Source: Climacium dendroides
Taxonomy: Eukaryota; Streptophyta; Bryopsida; Hypnales; Climaciaceae
Direction of reading: 5' to 3'
DNA: 64,000 bases
Assembly (NCBI GenBank): GCA_950106755.1
Contig: OX467082.1
Coordinates: 48,874,588 to 48,938,587 of the forward strand
Made by a program: the position numbers and the translations under genes. Below, piece by piece: positions 42,836 through 55,091 of this stretch. The notes beneath the pieces were generated by a model. The model saw only the letters and a list, made by a program, of their open reading frames with translations, had not been told where the DNA came from and ran no database searches. Numbering within the stretch: position 1 is the first letter of the stretch; the number at the start of each line of letters is the position of its first letter.

Positions 42836-44467
42836 CTAGTTCTCTGCATCCTCATCCGGAGGAGTAAGGTCCTTCAACGAGTCGAGGTTCATCTTCTTTC
42901 GGCCACTCCTTGGGGAAAACACATCAAGGCCCTTTGCTCCCCATCTTGGGAGTCCCACGATATTGGTGTCCCTGTCTACACTCCGGGTTTCGACTATTGG
43001 AACTTCCGGACTTCCCCGAGAATCCTTCTGAGTCTTTTTGTGACAGGGAGAAGACTGTACCGACCGGACCCCTCGAGTCTCCGGGGAAGTACTTGTAAGA
43101 TCAATGGTCGGAGTCACCGGAAGAGGGTCCTCACTACCTTGAGGTACCATATGGCACCCTACTCCACTCCTTCTGGTCTCCCTTGAGGTGGTAAAAGTTC
43201 CGGGCTAGAAGGTACCACTGGTGATGCTTCTAGAACAATATGCTCCGGATCATTACCTTTCGGAACTATCAAGGTCTAGGCTGAAAGGGAGGAAGGAGTT
43301 ACCGGATCTGACTCTGCGGGAGCCAGATACTTCATCATATCCCGAATCTCTGCACGAGAGGCGTCCATCCGTCTCGCCTGCTCCAATAAACATTTGATAA
43401 TGGGCACCCGGCTCAAGTTGGCGGCTGCGTTGAAGTTAGCCTCGAAAAGACCGGCTTTGTTGGTACCTCCAAGGAACTCCGGAGCCGGATCACCCCCTAG
43501 CGTAGTGCCTCTATCTGCCGGCGGTGATCCTCCTCTAGGACTCTGGCTGTTTCTTGGGCTGTGCATAGATTACTCTCCAATCTGACGCACTTGGATTCTG
43601 ATTCCTGGACTCAATCCAGCAATGTACGTTTCTCCACTCGTAAAGCCTCCAACTCCGTCACCAGCTGCTTTTGCTCCTCTATTAAGAGGCCATTTTGCTT
43701 TTCTGCCGCCACCAACACATCCGTCCTTCAGAAGATGGCGTTTCGGTCGGTTAGTGCCATCTTCCGACACACCCGCTTGAAGGTCTCCTCGTAATTGTAG
43801 AGAAACTTCATGAGATCATCCGCCTGCCATACAATGTGCCGGGCCATTTTCGCAATATCCTCCATCGGCGATCCGCCTAATTGGAGGTCGGTTCTATCTC
43901 CCTCCTCTGCTTCCGTAAATCTGGTCCGAGAGGGTCTGGCCTCGGTCTGAGTAGGACCAGCTTACTGCTGCATCGGTCTAACCTCTTGTGAAGAAGGTCG
44001 GACTTCTTGCGGAGCCGGTCTGGTTTTTTCCTTCCGGTCCGGAACTTCCTCCTCCAGTGGCTCCGGCGCGGGAGGATCCCCTGTTGGCCTTACCGGTGGA
44101 GTCTTATTCCGCCGTGGCCTCTTCGTTAGAGGAGTGGGCGGTTCCTCGTCATCCGTCTCCTCATCATTCGGTTCGTCTCGGGGAGAAGGTTCTTCTCCTC
44201 CGTACTTCTGGAGCTAAACTAGCTCTTGATAGGCAACCTCCTCGTTTGCCTTGAGTAGGGAGTGGTGAGCATACAGATGGGAGATGTACGCCGGAAGAGG
44301 GCTCCCACCTTTCTTCTCCAACCAGAGGGAACGCAATAGGTCTCCTATCAATTCGTGGATGACGAATGCCCAATCCATCATTAGTTTACCTTGAAGACTC
44401 CCATGTATGGCAGAAGCCACCTTGGCTACCACTTGCCTTGGCTTGGTCGGGTGAAGGATAGGGTTGA
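42836..44467 (-). pseudogene. LTR-encoded gag-like ORF of D, C-terminal part
   Basis: Continues the ORF that starts at 57905, after the D2 insertion. It begins in the core domain (FLNPILHPTKPRQ, MMDWAFVIHELIGDLL, PAYISHLYAHHSLL), then an acidic and Pro/Arg-rich linker (plus 43950-44220), then helices with RMDASRAEIRDMMKYLAP, and a Ser/Pro/Thr-rich tail ending in an acidic DLTPPDEDAEN. It is broken by several stops and at least one frame change. The position of D2 inside the FLIPIL-type motif is visible from both sides. Confidence 0.5.
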
Positions 44468-44754
44468 GAAACTATCGCAACACAGGGTAAGTGAAATTCC
44501 CTATTATGCTTACAAAAACCACTTTAAAGCATAACAAAGTGACTCTAAAGATCGAACCCAAGAGACTCTGTGAAGTGTTTCGTGTTACTAGATGATTTGA
44601 AGAAAGTTTCTCAATCCTAATACTATTCTTTGTCTCTCCTATTTACCTCTCTTTACCCTTTTTCCCAAATACCGGATATTTTCCTCCTCTTCCTATAGAC
44701 GGATCCGGTTCAGACTAACACTGACCCGAATCAAAATCGATTGATAACCCACAA

Positions 44755-45292
44755 TGTAAGGTAACTTAAGATGATGGATGGATGAATGAAATCTTCTAAT
44801 CACATGTGGCAGTGTGTAAGCAGAGGATGAGAGGAGTCAGACAACTCCCAGTTGAGGATGGATGCACTGGAGTCAGACCGCTCCAGATTGACAACATGTG
44901 CACTGGAATTAGACAGCTCCATATTTAGTGCACTGGAGTCAGACCGCTCCAAATTGAGAACATGTGTACAAGAGTTAGACAACTCAAGATGAGGTGCATT
45001 AGAAGTAGATTACTATGCCGTATTTAGATGGTAATAAAATATCTTTACTCTAGATATAGGAGTAAAAGGATAGAAGGATAGAAAGATCTATGAGTTAGAT
45101 CTAAATTTGGAATAGAAAGTAAAAAGGACTTGAGATAGACTCTATTTCCTTTGGAAAGGAAATAGTATAGAAAGGCTCAGGGGTAAGAAGGTGTGACACT
45201 TCTTAAGTGATATCTTCTCTATGGTTGGGTGGTGAGCCTTATTATATTAATTATTTGAGAGTTGGTGGCAAACCTGTGGGAGGTTTGTTACA
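44755..45292 (+). repeat. G 5' LTR
   Basis: 538 bp, TG...CA. Contains three copies of a GGAGTCAGACCGCTCCARATTGA-type word (44830-44990) on the plus strand, seen as a repeated frame on the minus strand (44800-44982). No ORF. Confidence 0.9.
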
Positions 45293-45294
45293 AG

Positions 45295-45306
45295 TGGTAT
45301 CAGAGT
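45295..45306 (+). promoter_or_regulatory. primer-binding site (tRNA-iMet type)
   Basis: TGGTATCAGAGT, two bases after the 5' LTR, matches the common plant retroelement site complementary to the 3' end of initiator methionine tRNA. Confidence 0.85.
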
Positions 45307-45310
45307 AGTT

Positions 45311-48300
45311 ATGGATCCTATTGAGGGTTTGGAGGAGAGGATTGTGAGAGTAGTGAGGGTAGCATTGAGGGGGGGTCCATGGTTCTATACAATCGGGAGC
45401 TCCACCTCTTCCCAAGGAGGCTCCTCCAGACACCCCACGCCCTCCTTCATCTTCACCATCTAAGTCAAGAGAGGTAGAGTCCAATTCAACATCTATTTTG
45501 AGGGGTTCTGGTCATAGACGAGTTGATATTTTAGAGGACTTGAAGAGGTATCCTTTCAAGCCTTGTTTTGGAGGAAGGAATTGCAAGCTCGAAGAAGTCA
45601 AATCTTTTATTTCCATATTGGAGGACTTCTTCACTTCAAGTTACCAAGATGATGACAAGATCAAGGCCACAGTGATTTGTCTTCAAGACAAAGCTCGTGC
45701 GTGGTATGACAATTTGAAGAGCGATCGGGAGAATCGTGGTCTTCAACCTCTGTCGACTTGGAGCACCTTCAAGCAATTGTTTCTTCAAGAATTCCTTCCT
45801 AGCAATTATGGAGAAGACATGCGCCAAGGACTCTATGACTTGAAACAAGGAAGTTTGTCTGTCACCCAATACAAGTCAAAGTTTGATTTACATATTGTCT
45901 ATTTTCCTAATTGGGGTGAAAGTGATAGAGTTGAGTTCTTTGTTTGTAACTTAAAGGATTCAATCAGATTTAAAGTTAGTGCTTATCATCCAAAGACTCT
46001 AGATGATGCTTATGGTTTGGCTATGAACTTTGAGAGAGAGGTTAATAGCAAGTTGGAGAGGAATAAGAGTCAATTAGGAAAAAGGTCCTTAGAGTTCAAT
46101 CGGTCTGCTAATCAAAACTTTAAGTCTTTGAAGTTATCTCATGGTTCTAATCCTTCTCAAGGTTCCAAGTTCAACCCAAGACAGAGGGGTGCCATGTTGA
46201 GCAAAGAAGAGCAAGAGGAGCATGTGAAGAAAGGTTTATGCTTTAGGTGTCATAAGCCTGGACATCGAAGCTTCGAGTGTCCATCCTCCAAGAAGAAGAT
46301 AGCAGCACTGGAGGTGGAGCAAGATGATGATGATGTATCTGATGGAGAGCCAAGCAAGGATGTAGTCCCAACTATCTCAACTGCTATTATGAACATGGAA
46401 GTGGAGAAAGATCCAACGGTGCTCTAGATCAAAGGCTTTCTGAACTCTTCTTTCTCTTCCATGATTCTTATTGATTCTGGTAGCACTCATAATATGATGT
46501 CAACTGCATTTGCTCACAAGCTAGGACTTCCTTTAGTTCCTATCAAACCTTGCTCAGTTTGCTTACCAAACAACCAAACAAGTTCTATCACTCACCGTAT
46601 GTTGAAGGTTCCTGTGAACATTCAAGGTGTGGATACTTAGGTAGACTTTGAAGTTTGGAATGGAACACGATATGAGGTGATACTGGGGATGGCGTGGCTA
46701 AAGCAAGTGGATGCATGGATTGCATGCAAGGAGGGAGCAGTCTATGGAAAGCTTCACAACGGTAAACCTTTTTCCATAAGAGGTAAAAGATCTTCACCAA
46801 GTGTCCCTATGCTTTCTCATTTATAAATGAAACGGTGTATTAGGAAAAATCATGAAGTATTTCTAATACATGTGAGTGAAGTTGAGGGTGAAAGTAAGGG
46901 CAACAAAAGAGTGAATGAATTCTTGGATGACTTTAAAGATGTATTTCCTGAAGAATTAAAAGAATTGCCACCTAGGAGAGATGTTGATCATGCTATAGAT
47001 TTAATTGTCGATGCCGCTCCTGTGGCTAGGGCACCCTATCGCCATTCTTTAGCTCAAAATGTTGAGTTGAAGAATCAATTAAAAGATTTATTGAACAAAG
47101 GTTACATTAGACCTAGCAAATCACCTTGGGGTGCCCCGGTCCTCTTTGTTAAGAAGAAAGATGGATCATTAAGATTATGTGTAGATTATCGGGGTCTAAA
47201 TAAACTCACTGTCAAGAATAGGTTTCCTTTGCCCCGTGCTGATGATATTTTTGATCACTTACACGGATCAAAAATATTTTCCAAAATAGATTTGAAGAGT
47301 GGTTATCATCAAATTCAAATTAAAGAATCTGACATTGCGAAAACAGGTTTTAGATCACGTTTAGGTCATTATGAGTACATTGTAATGCCTTTTGGGCTTA
47401 CAAATGGTCCTGCTACATTTATGACTTTGATGAATTCATTATTTCGTAATCATTTAGGTAAATTTGTGCTAGTATTCATGGATGATATTCTTATATATTC
47501 TAAGAATGTAGAAGAACATAAGAAACATCTTAAACAAGTTTTTGAAATTCTGAGAGCAAATAAATTATATGCTAAGTTAAGTAAGTGTGCTTTCTTTACA
47601 TCTCGTATTGAATTTCTTGGTCACATCATTTCGGATGAGGGAATCTCAATAGATCCTAAGAAGGTCAAAGTAGTTGCTGAGTGGCCAATACCAGAAGATA
47701 AGAGTGAGGTGAGAAGTTTCCTAGGTCTTGCAAGCTATTATAGAAGATTTGTCAAAAGATTTTCAAAAAAAGTTGCTCCTATAACCAATTTGTTGAAAGG
47801 CAAGGGTAATGTGATAAATTGGACTGCTGAGTGTGACTTGAGTTTCCAGACATTGAAGTCAGTGTTAACCCAAACTCCCGTTTTGACCGTTATGGATCCC
47901 TTGAAAGGAAACATAATCTTGTGTACCGACGCTAGTGATTTAGCTATTGGTGCAGTTTTGATGCAAGATAAAAAGATAGTTGCATATGAATCTCGTAAAT
48001 TGAATTCTGTTGAGTTAAATTATCCAGTACATGAGAAGGAACTACTTGCAGTCATTCATTCTTTAAAGGTTTGGAGACATTATTTACTAGGAGTAAGGTT
48101 TAAGATAGAAACAGATCATCAGTCTTTGAAATATTTATCAACTCAATTGAATTTGAGTAGAAGACAGTGTAGGTGGATGGAATTGTTATAAGAGTTTGAT
48201 TTTTACATAGAATATGTTAAAGGTAAGGAAAATGTGGTTGCTGATGTTCTTTCTAGAAGATCGCTAGCAAATGCTATTTCATGCATCAGAATTTTTTTGA

Positions 48301-49754
48301 TGGATGAGATCAAAATGCATTATCCTAATGATGATTCCTTTAGAATTCCATTTGAGAGTCTATCTAAGGAAGCTAGAACTGTGAACGAAATCGATAAGTT
48401 TAAGTCTTTTGAATTGAAAGATGAAGTTCTATATTATAATGGTAGAGTTTGTATTCCCAAAATTAGAGAATATAGACTCAACATTATGAATAATCTTCAT
48501 GATATCCCAATAGCAGGCCATCCAAGTTTCCAAAAGACCTATATGGCAGTCAAGCGTCATTATTATTGGCTAGGAATGAAAAAAGATGTCAAAGACTATG
48601 TTGAAAGATGCTTGAAATGTCAAGTCTCTAAGTCTGAACAAGTGAAGAGTCCTGGATTGTTGCAACCTCTTAGTGTCCCTAATTTAAAATTTAAATCAGT
48701 CAGTATGGATTTTATTATTGGATTGCCTAAGACTCGAAGTAACTTTGATAGTATCATGGTGGTTGTAGATAGACTAACCAAGATAGCTCATTTTATTCCT
48801 ATAGTTACTATTGTAACTGCTTATGAAGTAGCTGAGTTATTTATGAGAGAAATCTTCAAACACCATGGAATTCCGCGTGAGATTATAAGTGATAGAGATC
48901 GTAAGTTTGTGAGTGAATTTTGGACTACACTTTTCAAATTGTGTAGGACCAAAATTAAGTTGAGTACTGCATATCATCTTGAGAGTGATGGACAGACTAA
49001 AAGAACTAATAGGACTCTTGAGGATATGTTGAAAATGTATGTTGGTAAGAAACAACACTCGTGGGATAAGTGGTTGCATATGATTGAGTTTGCTTACAAT
49101 GATCACATTCATAGTAGTATTGGGGTAAGTCCATTCTATGTTTTGTATGGTCAAGAATGTAGAACTCCCATTACATTCTCTACTCCTACTACTAGATTTG
49201 AAAGCATTAATGACATGATTAAAGAAATGAATGAAATTAGAGAGTTGGCAAAGTTGGCTATGAAAAGTGCTCAGGACAGAGTTAAACATTATGCTGATAA
49301 AAAAAGACTTTTTCGTGAATTTGAAGTGGGTGATAAAGTATTTTTAAAGGTAGCTCCAAAGAGATCTGGACTTAAGCTTGGTAAGTCAAGGAAGTTATCA
49401 CCTCGGTTTTGTGGGCCTTTTGAGATTGTGAAGAGAATAGGACAAGTTGCTTATAAACTGAGGTTACCTGAAGATTGGAAGATACATGATGTATCTCATA
49501 TAAGTTTGTTGAGAAAGTATGTATCAGATCCTAGTCATATTCTGCCTGATCTTCCAAAAGTTGCTCCTGAGGGAGAACTACTTGCTCAACCTGAGAAGAT
49601 TTTGAAGATGGAGAATTAACAGCTAAGGAATAAGACATTCCGTAGATTCTATATGAAGTGGAAGGATTATCCAGAAGAAGAAGCTTCTTGGGAAAGGGAA
49701 GTTGATTTCAGGAGGGATTATCCTGACTTTGTCATTGAAGACAATGACTTTTAA
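45311..49754 (+). pseudogene. G gag-pol polyprotein with chromodomain
   Basis: ATG at 45311 (MDPIEGLEERIVRV) is out of frame with the rest. A run of seven G (45369-45375) is a likely frameshift site. From 45498 all domains share one frame: gag (AWYDNLKSDRENRG, FLQEFLPSNYGEDM), zinc knuckle CFRCHKPGHRSFEC, protease (LIDSGSTHNMM near 46470), RT ([29 protein letters not shown]), RNase H ([14 protein letters not shown]), integrase (zinc-finger H/C residues near 48510-48625, MDFIIGLPK, SDRDRKFV, catalytic DDE region) and a C-terminal chromodomain-like end (YMKWKDYPEEEASWERE near 49655). Stops: TAG 46425, TAG 46638, TAA 46824, TAA 48189, TAA 49617, all at positions where Gln fits. Without the stops it would be a full gag-pol. 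Confidence 0.9.
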
Positions 49755-49755
49755 T

Positions 49756-49768
49756 GGAAGGGGGAGAT
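49756..49768 (+). promoter_or_regulatory. polypurine tract of G
   Basis: GGAAGGGGGAGAT lies directly before the 3' LTR start TGTAAGG at 49769. It primes plus-strand synthesis. Confidence 0.8.
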
Positions 49769-50678
49769 TGTAAGGTAACTTAAGATGATGGATGGATGAA
49801 TGAAATCTTCTAATCACATGTGGCAGTGTGTAAGCAGAGGATGAGAGGAGTCAGACAACTCCCAGTTGAGGATGGATGCACTGGAGTCAGACCGCTCCAG
49901 ATTGACAACATGTGCACTGGAATTAGACAGCTCCATATTTAGTGCACTGGAGTCAGACCGCTCCAAATTGAGAACATGTGTACAAGAGTTAGACAACTCA
50001 AGATGAGGTGCATTAGAAGTAGATTACTATGCCGTATTTAGATGGTAATTGTCGTAGACCAAAATGAGAGGATGAGGATGGTTATATAGAATATATAAGT
50101 AAGCAGTGGACATTGGTAAAATTTCTTGATTTGCAAGATGGCAAACTAATTATATTACCAATATTAATCCTACCTCACTATTGGATTAGTAGTAGATAGA
50201 TAATTTGGTTAAGAAAGATATTGTATGTTTCTTGTTTTTCCAAAGATCCGGAACCAGATCCGCATCCGAGGAACGGAACAGGGGTCGAAAAATATACCGG
50301 GGCCGGAAGCAAACGCATCCGCACGCTACCGGAAGATTATCGGAACGGGAAGAGGAAATCCCGGATCCAACGGTAATCCCATACATCATGGAGGACCGTT
50401 TTAACGGCTAGTTTCTTCCGCGATGATTGCGGAAACGACTACTTTCTCAATGGCTGTGACTGCTAGGAAGGGATACGCAGGGGTTTGGTTCCTTAAACCT
50501 CATTGTGTCTTTATGGTTTGGGAGCGCTCTCAGAGCAAGGTCTGCCTTTAGAGGTGTGAGAGGATTGGGTGATCTTACTTCCCGGATCTTGTCGTGGAGA
50601 GGAAGAGGATTGACCAAGAGCTGTGGCAAGAAAAGAAAGGAGGTTTGAGTGGTGAGTGTTTTAGAGAGTTCTGCAACC

Positions 50679-52577
50679 ATGGTGAAGGCGGAAGCAAGCG
50701 GGTCGTCTCCTTTCAAGATCAAGAGCATCTGTCCAGTGATTCCGAAGGATGACGGAGAGCGGAAGCAGCTGGAGGAGGATCTGGGCCAACTCGGGTGTGC
50801 GGGATTCCTCTGCCGGCCATGGAGTTTGAAGAGCGAGGAAATGATCCAGGAGCTGATGAAAGAGAAATCGAACAAATGGATCAAGACCGTCTGAGCTCTG
50901 CCCGGAAGGTAGACTGTGGACATCTGGAAGAAGGTCTACGACTTTCCTCGACCTAGAGAGGGGATGGTTTCACGGGTACACAAGTTCGCAGAAGGTAAAT
51001 TCTCTAATCCTCCTCATCCTAAGGATGGCTACGCAGTAGCAGATTGCAAGGTGGCAAGAGAGAGGAGGATGTTAGAATTTGTAGTACCAATCCTGTATCC
51101 GGAACGGCCAAACCGAGTCACGGTAACTTGGGCCAATACGATCTTCGGAGCATTGAGTGGGAAAAGGAAAGTGTTTTGGGGAGGAATAGTGAAAGATCTG
51201 GTAGGGAAGATGGTGAACGCCCTAGGAAACGCAAAGGCCACCCCCATTGGGCCATTCCTCTTTCACCTGTATGACTTCCTAGGTACTCTGAAAACTTCAG
51301 AGAAGACCATGTACAGGGCCGCAGCCACCCTAGTGAAACTTAATTTTACTCCACCCCGAGAGGAAGAGGAAGAAGAGAGAAAGGAGGAACCAGATGAGGG
51401 ATCTGAGAGGAGATCCTCAGAGAGAAGAAAGGAGCCTTCCGAAAGGAGGACAAAGGCTGAGAGGGTTTCAATCTCTTCTAAGAAGGGATCCAGAGAGAAG
51501 AGGAAAGTCTTGCCGGAACCGGAAGTTCTGGGAGAGGATTCTTTGGGGAGGATCATTTCGGACTTAGGGAGAGTTCGGGAGGAGCTTGACACGGAGAGAG
51601 GAGCAGTGAGGAATGTATGTGAACTACTTGGAGGGATCAATGTGTCAGAGCTCGCGGAGAAAGTAGGAAGGTTGATCCGGAATAGTGAAAACCAGAAGTG
51701 GGAGACCCGCATCAAGGAGTTGACTAAGAGGAATGCGGATCTCTAGCGGCAAATTGAGAAGGGTGAGGAAAAGAAGAGAGAGGTGGAACAGCTTACTTCA
51801 AAGTTTAAGGGGGCCATTAGGAGAGTTGAGGCCTTTGTTTCCAACATTGCGGATGTTGTAAACAAAGCCAAACTCTATGATGAGGGAATCCATGAGGCAG
51901 GACCGGAAGCCGCAGGTAACGCTGTCTTAGTTTTGGCAGAGTATTCCGAGGAGATGGAGAAGTTCATGTTTGAAGTTTGAGATGTTCTTCACCACGCAGA
52001 ACAGTTTCTGGAATCCGAAATAAAGAGGAAGGATGAAGAGATGGAGCCAACCAAAAAGGATGCACCCACAAAGACTCCAACAAAGATGCCAACCAAACGG
52101 GAAAGGCAGGAGGATGAGTGGACACCAACCTCTAAGGGTATGGAGGGGAGGAAAGAAGGATCAGTGCACGGATCCGGATCAAAGGATCGAATCCGGAAGT
52201 CGGAATCTGACTTAGGCACACCACAGAGTAAAGGCTCTCAACCCTCACCCGCCAAGAAGATTGTGAAAAAGGTTACTCCCGTCAAAGGAAGAGACGTGCC
52301 TCAAAGGAGTCAACAATCCGAGGAAGACGAGTCTCCCAGCCAATCTAAGCAGGAGGAAAGTCAATCGAGATCCGGAGAAGAGGATTCGAAAGACACCGGA
52401 TTAGAAGAGGAATCGGAACTTGAGCAAATCTCACCAGCACAGTTCAAAGGGAGAACTTCAACACCGTCTAAGGGGAAGCCGCCCTTGAGTGGGAAACCGT
52501 CAGCTAGTAGGAAACAGCCAGCTAGGAAGGGGGCAACAAAGTTAGAGGAACCTTCTCCAAAGAAGGCTAGGAAATAG
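50679..52577 (+). pseudogene. LTR-encoded gag-like ORF, A2 copy
   Basis: ATG at 50679 (ACCATGG). All parts stay in one frame to a TAG at 52577, about 632 codons, interrupted by TGA 50892, TAG 51744 and TGA 51978, the same three codons as in A1. Domain order as in A1: CPVIPKDDGERKQLEEDLGQ; VDIWKKVYDFPRPREG; PKDGYAVADC; LEFVVPILYPERPNRVTVT; mixed-charge linker; KAKLYDEGIH; a Lys/Pro/Ser tail (TPSKGKPPLSGKPSASRKQ, SPKKARK). It keeps the frame where A1 has lost 1 bp. The minus-strand frame 51263-51715 is a shadow of the charged linker. Confidence 0.65.
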
Positions 52578-53915
52578 ATAGGAAAGTTGTTAGGAAGTTT
52601 TTGGAAAGCGACGCTAGCATGGTCAGCCAAAAATCCAAGTTTTTGGTAGGTAGGAAGTAGCTTGGGAGGTGCTTTTCAGGTGCATGCACTTGGGCTGCAC
52701 TTTCCGGATTTTTAGGATCTGAGATTCACATTTTGCGGATCGGATGGAGTTGGTAGGAAAGTCAACTTAGAAGGATAAGGAATGACACCTCTCATTCTCT
52801 TGTCCTTTAGTTTTATTCCTTGGGACCTTTAGGGTTCCCTAGAGGTGTGTATTTAGGGGAATGAAGTTAGTTTGAAGCCCTACGTGTTTTCTTATTTGTG
52901 TTTTTCAACACTTTGCGAATTGATTTCAGATTTCCAATCCATAAATGCTGGCCTAAAAAGGCTAAGTTCTGTGTTGGTATGCCATGCAATGCTAGAACCA
53001 TTGTTTAGTGCGGGTAGCTGGTTTGTAGGTGTGGAGGAAGATAAGTAGCCCCCGGATTCTGTCCAGGATCTGACTTTGAGAGCTTTGAGGATTTGGTTAA
53101 GGAAAGCTTTGTGTACTGAGAGGGTATTTTAGTTGCTGAAGTTCCTTGGGAGTCTTCTAAATAGGATAGCCATTCTTAGGTTGGGTGAATTCTTCAGGAG
53201 GGAGAACGAATGCTAGCCGACGTCTGATGAGGTCCTACTGAATCCGGAAGAGAGGAACAGGAAGGTAGTTAGGATCTCTCAGTTATCGGGTGCCGGATCA
53301 CGCTCTTGGGGTCCTGTCCGGATAGGTCTGTCGTTGTAGTACTAGGAGGATAATAGGGGTTTCCTGAGTGACCTGCTAGTCTGGATCAATATCCGGATTA
53401 GTTGTGAGGAAGTAACTATTCCCTATTTCTTTTTGGTATTTGTTGTTGTTATTCTAAGTGGATCTTCATTTCACTCTAAACACGTTTGAAGGGTAGGGTT
53501 TACGTTCCCTTCCTAAAACCAAAGAGCAGAACCCTCTTGGTAGAAGTAAAACTAATATTTTGTAAGTTACTGCAATCGGATAGAAATCCTCTTTCCGGTT
53601 CCGCATCCATTTAAGTCGATCCAGATAGGGAGGGGTAGAGGATTATGACCATTCTCCTTGTTTGATTACTAGTGGTAGACTTGGAGTGGATGTAAGGGAA
53701 TCAGAACATGGAGAAGAGAGGGTATTGAGAGAGAGTTTCATGTTGCAAATATTTAGATCCGATTTTGCTTGGGTTTGGTGTTTTTCGAATCCTGTTCCGG
53801 ATATCTTAAGGAAACTAACGTTGAAATCCTGTGGGAACGATACACGAGTCATCTAAGGTGTTTTACATCAATTTAACACCTAAGGGTAGAATTTGTGCTT
53901 CCTTGTGCTATGACA
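52578..53915 (+). other. non-coding 3' part of A2
   Basis: LTR tail without a gene, matching 15132-16469 of A1 almost base for base. Confidence 0.5.
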
Positions 53916-54182
53916 GTGATAAAATATCTTTACTCTAGATATAGGAGTAAAAGGATAGAAGGATAGAAAGATCTATGAGTTAGATCTAAATTTGGAATAG
54001 AAAGTAAAAAGGACTTGAGATAGACTCTATTTCTTTTGGAAAGGAAATAGTATAGAAAGGCTCGGGGGTGAGAAGGTGCGACACTTCTTGAGTGATATCT
54101 TCTCTATGGTTGGGTGGTGAGCCTTATTATATTAATTATTTGAGAGTTGGTGGCAAACCTGTGGGAGGTTTGTTACACACAA

Positions 54183-55091
54183 GAACCAAACCGAAACTCA
54201 CACTTCTGACCGGATCTTTTACTACTTTATCCAAGAACTCACTTTCCTCGGTTTCTATTCCGGTTTTGTTTAACCTCTGTCGACACATCAGAGGGACCTG
54301 CTACTTGTTCTTAGAGAGGTAGGCACTCCTCTCTTTCCGATCTTTATAGTGATGGAAAATCCACTTAGCTAATCTATCCCCCTATTCTAACAGGATCCGG
54401 TTTGATTTCTCACAGCAAACTAGAAGTAATCCCAGTCTGTAGGTCACACAAAAATCCTCCGTACAATCCTCACTCACTACAACAACCTTACTATCTTCTA
54501 AAATCCGTGCAAAACTAAGGTGGCTACAAGTGCGTCTACCCATGCCAACACAATCTAGCGTTCTTCCGTTTACTTCTTCAGATGGTGAGACCTCTCAAGT
54601 GTTCGGAGGCTAACCGAGTCATTCCATCTGGTAGTTCTAGTACAGTTTGAGAATCCTCTCTCTTGCTGCCTACCCTAGCACTGGCTATCTCACTCAAAAT
54701 TATGAACTCTAAACCTACTGAGGTGTCTTGATTCACTCCCAACACTTACAACCTGTTCACATGCACCTGCAATCACAAGAAGACAACAAGGGGAGAAGGT
54801 CCTCTCACACTTTGCTCATCTATACTCAATCTCTCCCTCCCTTGTCTGGCCAATCTTTGGGAAGACAAGAAAAACAATAGAAAATACACACGAGACAGCA
54901 TATGCAAGAAGAAAAATTCCCTAGTCTCAGTCTTAAGACTTGAATTATATATAGAGTTTACAAAAAGGTCTCCCCGGAAATCCGGCACTGATCCGGCCGA
55001 GATTTTCGGATCTGAACTTTTCCTAACTTTCCGGAATAAGGTCCGGTCTAACAAAATTTTCTACTTTCTAATGTCTAACTACCTATCCCTC
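54183..55091 (-). other. non-coding tail of D2 right of G
   Basis: LTR tail sequence in minus orientation, with no gene. It contains the GTCCCTCTGATG block (complement near 54285-54300) and the GTTGTTGTAGTGAG motif (complement near 54475) seen in F and E at the same relative place. Confidence 0.45.

Larger units (their letters stand above)
50050..53915 (+). mobile_element. solo LTR A2 with internal ORF, in G 3' LTR
   Basis: 3866 bp, TGTCGTAGACC...GCTATGACA, near-identical to A1. Flanked by GTAAT (50045-50049) and GTGAT (53916-53920). The empty site is visible in the G 5' LTR (GATGGTAATAAAATATC, about 45032). Different flanks and duplications from A1 show independent insertion, not segmental duplication. 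It is the youngest layer of the D-D2-G-A2 nest. Confidence 0.85.
44755..54177 (+). mobile_element. Ty3/gypsy chromovirus-type element G, full length
   Basis: 5' LTR 44755-45292 (538 bp), 3' LTR 49769-54177 (interrupted by A2), both TGTAAGG...TGTTACA, with about six differences by eye. A perfect 5-bp duplication CACAA is at 44750-44754 and 54178-54182. It has a tRNA-iMet-type primer-binding site at 45295 and a polypurine tract before 49769. Gag-pol lies in one frame between the LTRs. Net size is about 5.55 kb. It is inserted in D2 and has an ordinary short LTR with no ORF, unlike the surrounding units. Confidence 0.92.

Noticed and set aside
44800..44982. Minus-strand 60-codon frame repeated at 49814-49996
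   Set aside because: Both lie in the LTRs of G and encode only a short repeated word. They are LTR sequence, not a gene.
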